Source: VAZQ01 sp963821505 (GTDB taxonomy: Bacteria; Pseudomonadota; Alphaproteobacteria; Rhizobiales; Xanthobacteraceae). From it: a stretch of DNA of 64,000 nt. The translations under genes and the position numbers were made by a program. The notes beneath the pieces are model-generated. The model ran no database searches. It saw only the letters and a list, made by a program, of their open reading frames with translations, and was not told where the DNA came from. This document shows, piece by piece, positions 57,646-64,000 of this stretch. Every line of letters begins with the position of its first letter. Within the stretch, counting starts at the first letter, position 1. Where the stretch lies: assembly GCA_963821505.1 (NCBI GenBank), contig CAWGEH010000007.1:134541-198540 (forward strand), in the 5' to 3' direction.

Positions 57646-57667
57646 CGCCAATATCACTTGAGCTTAA

Positions 57668-57835
57668 TCAAATGCGTCGCCTGACCTTGTGCTTGATGCG
57701 CAACCACCGGCGCAACCGCACAGCTGCGTAGGTGCCGAGCGCCCGGTACGCTTTGGTGACGGTGCCTACATTGAAGTAGTCGCCCATCCGCGCAGCGTGC
57801 GGTTCAACTTGCCCACCAACCTTCGCGCAACGCTC
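57668..57835 (-). pseudogene. Group II intron maturase/reverse transcriptase, C-terminal scrap
   Basis: The leftward frame reads DYFNVGTVTKAYRALGTYAA and VRLRRWLRIKHKVRRR, the characteristic maturase (X) domain segment of group II intron proteins. In the frame just upstream, LVGKLNRTLRGWA precedes it, so a frame change separates the two. Nothing of the RT palm is present, nor the terminal HNH region. Confidence 0.75.
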
Positions 57836-57975
57836 GGTACGAAAGGCTTCCAAGTGCCTGTTCCTTGATCGATCAGCGGGGGCGCAGTCCGACGGCATCA
57901 GGTGACCTGAAAAAAGATCAAGCATTGAACCGCCCCGGGTTGATCGGAGGCTCCAACTCCTGAGAAGGTGGAGCC

Positions 57976-58304
57976 ATGACGAGCAAAACGACGAACAAGT
58001 TTTCTCCTGAGGTCCGCGCCCGCGCGGTGCGGATGGTTGTGGATCACGAGGCCGAGCATACGTCGCGGTGGGCAGCAATTGTATCGATTGCCGCCAAGAT
58101 CGGCTGCACACCACAGACGCTCAATGAGTGGGTCAAGAAGACCGAAGTCGACAGCGGCAACGATCTGGTGCGTCGTCCGAGATGGTCGATCGGTTGAAGA
58201 CGCTGGAGCGCGAGAACCGTGAGCTTCGGCAGGCTAATGAGATTCTGCGCAAGGCTTCTGCATATTTTGCCCAGGCGGAGCTCGACCGCCGGTTCAAGCC
58301 ATGA
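57976..58304 (+). pseudogene. IS3-family OrfA (HTH protein), one frameshift
   Basis: Starts TNKFSPEVRARAVRMVVDHE with the HTH AAKIGCTPQTLNEWVKKTEVD, then hits a stop at 58197 in the first frame. The original frame resumes as SSEMVDRLKTLERENRELRQ and NEILRKASAYFAQAELDRRF up to 58304. Two extra bases (or one missing) near 58163-58175 explain it. The stop overlaps orfB as ATGA, where -1 frameshifting normally makes the OrfAB transposase. If the shift is real, this copy cannot move by itself. Confidence 0.85.
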
Positions 58305-59206
58305 TCGCCTTCATCGACGATCACCGCGGGGCACATGGGGTCGAGCCGATCTGCAAAGTCTTGCCGATCGCCCCGTCAACTTATCACGCTCATGTCGCTC
58401 GGCGTGCTGACCCGGCCAAGCGATCGGCGCGAGCCAAGCGTGATGCCGCGCTGAAGCCTGAGATACGCCGGGTGTTCGATGACAACTTCCAAGTCTATGG
58501 CGTCCGCAAGGTCTGGCGGCAATTGCGGCGCGAGAACCATGATGTGGCACGCTGTACGGTGGAGCGGCTGATGCGTGATATGGGCCTTCAAGGGGCTATC
58601 CGGGGTAAGCCGGTGCGCACGACGGTCAGCGACAAGGCAACTCCTTGCCCGCTGGATCACGTCAATCGTCAGTTCCGGGCGCCGCGTCCGAACGTGCTCT
58701 GGGTCTCCGACTTCACCTATGTCGCAACCTGGGCTGGCTTCGTGTACGTCGCCTTCGTTATCGACGCCTATGCACGACGCATTGTCGGCTGGCGGGCATC
58801 ACGAACGGCGCACGCGAGCTTCGTGCTCGACGCACTGGAGCAGGCCCTGCAAGACCGCCGGCCCATCCATCGCGGAGGCCTTGTCCACCACAGCGACCGA
58901 GGCAGCCAGTACGTCTCGATCAAGTACACCGAACGCCTGGCCGAGGCGGGCATCGAGCCCTCCGTCGGCAGCGTCGGCGATAGCTACGACAACGCGCTCG
59001 CCGAGACCATCAACGGTCTGTACAAAGCCGAGGTCATCCATCGGCGTGGGCCGTGGCGATCGTTCGAGGCGGTCGAGTTCGCAACCCTGGAATGGGTGGA
59101 CTGGTTCAACAACCGGCGGCTCCTGGAGCCCATCGGCAACATTCCGCCGGCAGAAGCCGAGGAGCGCTACTACGCCTTGCTGGAGAATCCAGCGATGGCG
59201 GCGTGA
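58301..59206 (+). CDS. IS3-family transposase OrfB
   Basis: 301 residues. The integrase catalytic triad is visible: first Asp in LWVSDFTYVATWAGF, second Asp in HHSDRGSQYVSIKY, Glu in DSYDNALAETINGLYKAEVI. Intact frame up to TGA, followed 13 bp later by the right inverted repeat. The usual active product is a fusion with OrfA. Confidence 0.93.
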   Translation: MIAFIDDHRGAHGVEPICKVLPIAPSTYHAHVARRADPAKRSARAKRDAALKPEIRRVFDDNFQVYGVRKVWRQLRRENHDVARCTVERLMRDMGLQGAIRGKPVRTTVSDKATPCPLDHVNRQFRAPRPNVLWVSDFTYVATWAGFVYVAFVIDAYARRIVGWRASRTAHASFVLDALEQALQDRRPIHRGGLVHHSDRGSQYVSIKYTERLAEAGIEPSVGSVGDSYDNALAETINGLYKAEVIHRRGPWRSFEAVEFATLEWVDWFNNRRLLEPIGNIPPAEAEERYYALLENPAMAA

Positions 59207-59265
59207 CTCAAACGAAACGGCCTCCGGCAAACCCGGGGCGGTTCACATGGTTTTTTCAACCGTTC

Positions 59266-60048
59266 TCAAGCTATGAGCACAGAGAAGACAAACCGCAAAT
59301 CCACGCCACCCGCAATCACCTCATTCTCTCCCGCCCGCAGTGGCGCGTCATCGCTGCGGAAATGCTGACCGATCGGCTGGCCGTTAACGATCGTTCCAAG
59401 GGTGCTGCGGAGGTCGTGCACGTAATAGCTCCTGTCGCGCCTCTCGATCATAAAGTGGTTGCGCGATAGCCTGAACGGAACGGTGTCATCGAGCTTGAGG
59501 TTTGGGTGCAACGGCGGCTCCCCTCCCCGTGCAACAGGTCCCCGGCCGACGACGAACGGCAGGTCCGTAAGTGCGAGCTTAGCGTCGAACTGACGCTGCA
59601 ACCACGGGTCTTTGGCAGCAAGATATGGATTATTCGCTGGCACTAGAGCGGTCGGGCTGTCGGCATCGGTAGGGGTTTCGTGGGGACGACCGCTTCGCCT
59701 TTCATCTTTAACGATGCGATCATCAGCCTCGCGCAGTCGCTGACTGAGGCGCTAAATCAGCTCACGAGCGGTCTGAGGCGAGCGTGCGATCTGATCGAAG
59801 AACTCGGTCGGCGTAAGGATTTCTACCTCAACCTCGCTGGCGGCTCGAACGGCCGCGCTGCGGGAGCGGTTTTCCACAACGCCCATCTCCCCGATAAACT
59901 GCCCTGCGTCAACGGAGCCAAGGAGGATGGGCTCGCCATCGATTTCCCGGAGTACGTCAACGGCACCGCTGAGAACGCGAAAAACACAGTCGGATGGATC
60001 TCCCTCTCTGAAGAGGACTTGCCCCTCTGCGAGGTGCGTGCGTGTCAT
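59266..60048 (-). pseudogene. Cyclic-nucleotide-binding domain plus FHA domain protein, split by an in-frame amber stop
   Basis: From the ATG at 60048 (AGAGGA upstream) a CNB domain is encoded: LAEGQVLFREGDPSDCVFRV and GSVDAGQFIGEMGVVENRSRSA. Residue 99 is TAG (59752-59754) within RELI-stop-RLSQRL. The same frame then continues without break through EADDRIVKDERR into an FHA domain (FVVGRGP, RLSRNHFMIERRDRSYYVHDL, TLGTIVNGQPIG) to 59266. The reading frame is exactly conserved, so only one codon, probably CAG, changed. The full protein would be 260 residues, linking cNMP sensing to phosphothreonine recognition. Confidence 0.8.
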
Positions 60049-60109
60049 TGCAGTCCTCTCAACAGCCAGTGGGGGAACTCGAGGAACTCCTCACGGCTCG
60101 CGATAAATC

Positions 60110-60191
60110 GCGCAACAAAACCTTGCACTTTTTTTGCCCCCCGCGCCTGAACCGGAGCGCGCAACAAAATCTTGCTTTTTTTTGCCCCGCG
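60110..60191. repeat. Duplicated GCGCAACAAAA...TTTTTTGCCCC segment
   Basis: Two imperfect copies (60110-60145 and 60159-60191), each GCGCAACAAAA, then CTTGC, a run of seven or eight T, then GCCCC and GCG. They lie just upstream of the CNB-FHA gene (rightward in coordinates) and could be promoter or terminator related. Confidence 0.75.
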
Positions 60192-60267
60192 TCGATCGCC
60201 GCTCTCGCGGAAGTCGATGCCCCCGGTCCTCCGGATGGACCGGGGGCGATATGCTCGTGGCCCACAA

Positions 60268-60354
60268 CTAACCGCCGAACAGGCTAGCCGCCGCGATCAC
60301 AATTCCTGTTATGAACGCGGCCCCACACGAGAGCAGGACCAAGGCTTCGCCCAT
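60268..60354 (-). CDS. Candidate 28-residue membrane peptide
   Basis: An ATG at 60354 with AGGGGA seven bases upstream opens 28 codons to TAG. The peptide begins MGEALVLLSC and is a single hydrophobic helix (AAFITGIVIAAASLFGG). Too short for ordinary gene finders. Such small membrane proteins are common near regulators; here the neighbour is the CNB-FHA gene. Evidence is the ribosome site, membrane-helix composition and stop position only. Confidence 0.4.
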   Translation of the reverse strand: MGEALVLLSCGAAFITGIVIAAASLFGG

Positions 60355-60721
60355 TGCGGTTCCCCTAGGCCGGGAGCAAACCTAAATGTCCTCATCGCCC
60401 CGGCCAAATTCGGGCACGCGCTTCATGCGGCGCGAAAAATGGCCGAGTGTGGTGCTGGCGCAACACACACGAGTAAGCATGGACGGACTGACGCGTGAAT
60501 GGCAGGACTATTGGATCGGATGATCGAGGTGTTTGTCGATGATTTAAAATCAAATTTTCAAGTTTACTGTTGAAACTGCCCGGCGCCAGCCGGAAATCCG
60601 AAATCCGATTCGGGTTCGGGTGGCAAAAAAGGCAAGATTTGGTTGCGCGTTTGCGCGTTGCGGGGGCAAAAAAGCATGAGAATGAAGACGATCAATTCGG
60701 CGATTGCAAAACCGCTGCCTG
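60355..60721. other. No supported gene
   Basis: About 370 bp; AT-rich patch near 60540-60570. Rightward short frames lack signals. No RNA gene recognised. Confidence 0.4.
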
Positions 60722-60964
60722 TCATGCGACGCGCCTCATTTGCGGCATCTGCTCAAGCTTTCGCTCGATCGCCTTAAGCCGCTTCTGCAACGGCGGATCG
60801 ACTGCGTTCTTCAACTCGGCCACTGTTTTCTCGAGATCGCCGACCCGATTGTGAAGCGCTTCGCGCCTCCGAGCACGAGCGCTGACTTCTTCTTTCGCCC
60901 AGATCAAAACCGCTCCGACAATGGCGAGCACCAGCCAGACTGGCTGCTTAAGAAAATCCCTCAT
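60722..60964 (-). CDS. Small membrane protein with coiled-coil tail
   Basis: 80 residues: one membrane helix (PVWLVLAIVGAVLIWAKEEV), then a charged helix with heptads (NRVGDLEKTVAELKNAVDPP, LQKRLKAIERKLEQM). Start ATG at 60964 lies only 6 bp from the ISL3 inverted repeat, so its native promoter has been replaced by the element or lies inside it. No family recognised. Confidence 0.6.
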   Translation of the reverse strand: MRDFLKQPVWLVLAIVGAVLIWAKEEVSARARRREALHNRVGDLEKTVAELKNAVDPPLQKRLKAIERKLEQMPQMRRVA

Positions 60965-60970
60965 CGCGTG

Positions 60971-62503
60971 ATCGAGTGGGTAATTTTAGCCCAATTTTCG
61001 AGCGGCTGCTTTTGTTGTTGTCGCTGTGGGCATGTGGGCAACGCGCTTGCGTTGTCCATCATGTCCACAGCGAGTGCCTCTCGTATGGACATGATTTGAT
61101 CGAGGGGGGCGCTGCCTTGCTGATCGCCATCAGCATGACAGACGAAGGTCCGATGGAGTCCTGCGACGCAACTATAGCGCTGGCAGCATGCAGGTGAGAA
61201 TTTTGAGCCGCAGATACTCCTCGTTGCGCAACCCGTAGGCGCGACGCTGAATCACCCGGATCTTGTTGTTGAGCCCCTCGACGAATCCGAGCGACACCTT
61301 GTTCTCAAGCCGGCAGTAGGCGGCGATGCCGTCCCAGTGACGTTCGATCATCTCGGCAAACTTCTCATACGGCTTGAGCCGTTGCCATTTCAGACTCGCG
61401 CGCCAGTTCTCAAAGAAGCGGCGTGCCCAGCCTTCGCGTTCGTAGCTCCACAGTTGACCGAAGCTCTCCTTGAGGACATAGGCCGTGTTGAGCCGCTTGT
61501 TGGCCGACAGCAGCGCCTTCAAAGCCTTCCTGCCGTCGAGCGTCAGGTTCTCCTTGCGCGACAGCAACGTGTATTTCTGGCCCTTGATGTAGCGCCGGTC
61601 GCGCCCCGCAAGTCGCCCATATTCGCTCTTGCGAACCGTGATCCAGAGCCTCGCCTAAATGCCGCATGACATGGAACTTGTCGAACAAAATCGCGGCCTG
61701 CGGCGCATGCGCCTGCCGTCGCCAGCCGAAACGGCTTCCACATGTCCATCACCGCGAGCCGAATGCGCGAGTTCTTCTTCTTGCCGAGCCAGGCGTAGAA
61801 CTCGCTCATGCTCGCCTCCGCGCGATCCTTGCCGCCAAACCAGATCGGACGACCACGCAGCAGGTCGCTGACCACGATCCGATAGGTGTGACCCTTCCGG
61901 ATCGCGATCTCGTCAATGCCAATCACCCGCGGTGAAGGCGTGCCGGCACGCTTGAGCTGGGCCTCCATGTACTGCTGGTCGAGCGTCTTGACCGTGTGCC
62001 AGTCCAGCTTCAGTTCCGCTGCCACATCCTTGATCGTCGCCGACCGGCAGCGCCGGCCGACATAATAGGCAAAGCGCTTGGTGTAGAGTGGATTGTCGGC
62101 CAAAAAGTCGAGCCGCTCCCGCTTCACCGTGCCGCAACGGCGGCACTCGACCCGCCGCACCTCCAATTCCAGAAATATCCGCGTATCCCCGCACGACAGA
62201 TCGCGGACCCGGCGGACTTTGCGGTCGTACCAACCCATTTGCACGCGACCGCAGCACCCGCACGCCGTTTTTTTGAGCGTCGTTTCAGCGTAATCAGGCG
62301 CGCTTTCGGGTCACCAAAAATGCCGCGCACTGTCGGTTCAGGTCGAAAACCAGGAAACGAATATGTATCCCAAAGCCGCCGTCGACGTTTCGATGCTCGT
62401 GCCATCCATCAGTCATGCTCAAATTCCAAATCCCGTAAAATGCAAAATCCCCTCGCAATCCCCAGGTTTCTCGAGTTTTCAACCCAAAAATTACCCACTC
62501 GAT
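60971..62503 (-). mobile_element. ISL3-family insertion element
   Basis: Perfect 17-bp inverted repeats (ATCGAGTGGGTAATTTT at 60971-60987 and its complement at 62487-62503) bracket an ISL3-type transposase gene. The true tips may extend a little further outward; I did not find an 8-bp target duplication with confidence. The right end lies inside a small membrane-protein gene. Confidence 0.75.
61172..62244 (-). pseudogene. ISL3-family transposase with two frame changes
   Basis: Successive leftward frames encode GWYDRKVRRVRDLSCGDTRI, CRRCGTVKRERLDFLADNP, VIGIDEIAIRKGHTYRIVVSD (first catalytic Asp) and LAVMDMWKPF. A shift follows, then ILFDKFHVMRHLGEAL, another shift, and LLSRKENLTLDGRKAL through VEGLNNKIRVIQRRAYG to the end. 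An N-terminal zinc-type CGCCGRVQ lies upstream of 62244 in frame, so the true start is a little further up. All catalytic blocks are there; two single-base corrections would repair it. Confidence 0.85.
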
Positions 62504-62740
62504 TCTACGAAGACCCAAAAAAATAAGGCTGGATGTCGCCGTGCCAGACCTCTCCGAGCCGCTCGATGACTGGCTGCAGCCACGCAGAGCCAGCTTTTGG
62601 GGATATTCTCCCAGGTTGAGCCCCACGCCGCTGATTTGCACAGTCTGGTTCATGAACGATCTGCCACCATCGTAAATGAAATAGGTGAGCGCTGCCGTCA
62701 GCGAAATAAGACCAATGAAGCGAGATAAATGACGAGCCAT
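62504..62740 (-). pseudogene. Small membrane protein, 3' end lost at ISL3 insertion
   Basis: From the ATG at 62740: RHLSRFIGLISLTAALTYFI and YDGGRSFMNQTVQISGVGLN, an N-terminal membrane anchor typical of a small Bradyrhizobium family. After a frame change, WLQPVIERLGEVWHGD continues the family pattern. The sequence then runs into the ISL3 inverted repeat at 62503, and the second membrane segment expected in this family is missing. Confidence 0.6.
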
Positions 62741-62910
62741 GTGCGTTTATCCTGCTTGCCCGACAATCCCGACGAGCTTCGGACGGTCGGCGGGGCTGCT
62801 AGATCGGGGGTGAGCTATCGGCATAGCCGACCAGGGCAGCCTGACCACAGGCGGTTAGAAAATCGTGAATATTTTATGCAGTCGGTATGTTCTGGTACGT
62901 CCAACCCATA

Positions 62911-63189
62911 GGGCATCAGCTCCTGATCGGTGAGGGCCCAACCTACGGCTATCGCCGCATCACGGCGCTGGCCAACAGAGAACTGGGCAGGACGGGTGAG
63001 CCGGTGATCAACCTCAAGCGGATGTTCCGCATCATGCGGCAGGAGGGCATGCTGCTCGCCCGCCACACCGGCCGCAGGAACAGTAGCCTCCACGACGGCA
63101 AGGTGGTCGTCATAGGCTCGAACCCGCGCTGGTGTTCAGACGGGTTTAAGATTGCCTGCGGGAACGGGGACATCCTAGCCCGGAATTAA
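62911..63189 (+). pseudogene. IS3-family OrfB fragment (different subgroup)
   Basis: The frame reads GPTYGYRRITALANRELGR, FRIMRQEGMLLARHTGRRN and SNPRWCSDGFKIACGNGD, the pre-catalytic region of an IS3-type OrfB ending just after the first Asp. It then stops. Unlike the complete element at 57926 the sequence belongs to another IS3 subgroup. Confidence 0.75.
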
Positions 63190-64000
63190 ACGCCCACATG
63201 GGCCGCTCTAAGTCACCCAGAGTTGCGCGAGCCATGATAAGGCCACGTTGGGTGGGCGTTATTCGAGTCGCCGGATTGAGCCGTCGGGGGGCAAATCATG
63301 AAAATGATGACGAGGGAGCAGCTTTTTGCTGCGCCGAAATTGGTGCGTCGGGCCAAGGGGAGGTTCGATCGGGGGATGGAGGCGGTGAGTGCAGCGCGGA
63401 CACGGGCGACGGAAATCGCGCAGCAATGTTCGGACATCCCCTATTCGCGCCGAGAGGTCACTGCAGCACCGTGGCGAAAAGGTGAAATTTCTTCGAATTA
63501 GGCCGTTTAATGCTCGTAACAAAATAATGCTTCTGACTGAAGGATGACAGGTTGCCTCGATGAGAGGAAAAGAGTATTTAAGATTGCGTGGCTGCTCGGG
63601 TTAGTGACGTAAGCGCATTCACCCATACACGCAGGCGCTGGATCGGAAAGACGCCGAGCCAGCTGCGAACAACCGGCGCACAACGCGGTTAGAGCCTGAT
63701 CCGATTTCGGGCTTTGCATCGAAGGTCGTTGCAGAAGCGCGGCGCGTGACATCGTAGTGACCGCGAGCGCGCGCAGCTTTCCGGCCCTGCTGACATATTC
63801 GATCGACGTAGTTATATTAGTCGCCCGTAGAGAATTCGGAAGCGGTTGACTGATCGGCTGGATTTGATGTGTGCAAGTAACCGATTTTGCAGAAAGCTGG
63901 TGAGACCTGGCAACGCGCGTCTAGCGCCGAGCGATGTGGGTAGCCGAAACAGCCGGGACCGACTGCGTCCCAGCTGGCACTGCACAGAAGTGTGGGGCCC
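63190..64000. other. Gap to window edge with no firm gene
   Basis: Two short frames (63298-63501 rightward and 63507-63752 leftward) lack signals or homology I recognise. The right edge carries copy 2 of the dispersed 30-bp repeat. Confidence 0.4.
63952..63981. repeat. Dispersed 30-bp repeat, copy 2
   Basis: GCCGGGACCG...AGCTGGCACT, 28 of 30 identical to 54811-54840 and in the same orientation. The two copies bracket a 9.1-kb stretch rich in IS material. Confidence 0.8.

Larger units (their letters stand above)
57926..59245 (+). mobile_element. Complete IS3-family element, 1320 bp, with 3-bp target duplication
   Basis: 26-bp terminal inverted repeats at 57926-57951 and 59220-59245 match at 23 of 26 positions, both starting TGAACCGCCCCGGGTT. 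The direct flanks are CAT on both sides (57923-57925, 59246-59248), the 3-bp duplication expected of IS3 elements. Inside are orfA and orfB in the usual overlapping arrangement. The right end lies 20 bp from the stop of the CNB-FHA gene, which is not interrupted. Confidence 0.93.

Noticed and set aside
63507..63752. 81-codon minus-strand frame near the right edge
   Set aside because: No recognisable family, signal peptide or ribosome site.

Overview
This is high-GC DNA from an alphaproteobacterium of the order Hyphomicrobiales, most likely the Bradyrhizobium/Nitrobacteraceae-Xanthobacteraceae side. The evidence is the hupE pair, mfd-sdhE-recG block, Tad/Cpa pilus genes, small secreted proteins and IS repertoire (IS3, IS66, ISL3, IS256, group II intron debris). 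No rRNA or tRNA gene was recognised.

Layout. 1-11.8 kb is a catabolic-looking island: ferredoxin reductase and 7Fe ferredoxin, a five-gene branched-chain-amino-acid-type ABC importer, a Rieske oxygenase, a molybdopterin oxidoreductase (frameshifted), asparaginase II and an aspartate-dehydrogenase-like protein. Four of its transcription starts share a TTCATGTTT-containing element, suggesting one regulon. 12.7-22.3 kb is housekeeping: a degenerate GGDEF protein, a DsbA-family protein, two HupE/UreJ proteins, mfd, sdhE and recG. 22.4-31 kb holds secreted or anchored proteins, a duplicated LTXXQ/Spy-like protein and a KdpDE-like two-component pair. 31.3-34.9 kb is a first pilus locus (tadE-like, tadE, tadG, cpaB). 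35-41.4 kb holds a broken beta-propeller gene, a pRiA4b ORF-3-like gene abutting an IS66 remnant, and a TPR-methyltransferase gene built from near-identical 102-bp repeats. 41.6-51.4 kb is the main Tad locus (cpaA, tadD, tadC, tadB, cpaF, cpaE, a cpaD-position gene, cpaC), a 3' scrap of a second cpaB, an IS256 scrap, and the Flp pilin on the other strand. 51.6-64 kb is an IS-rich accessory region with a SIMPL protein, a PPP-type phosphatase, a CNB-FHA protein split by an in-frame amber codon, a complete IS3 element with a 3-bp target duplication, and an ISL3 element with 17-bp inverted repeats.

How it works together. The two pilus loci supply complementary parts: pilin, peptidase, ATPases and secretin in one, minor pilins and the only intact CpaB in the other. 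The importer, oxygenase, ferredoxin and reductase could form an uptake and electron-transfer chain for one substrate, which I cannot name.

Caution. Many genes are split by frame changes, and most are explained by one extra base. In the TPR gene one 102-bp unit measures 103 bp. This insertion bias points to sequence error as the main cause, so frameshifted entries should not be taken as dead genes without read checking.
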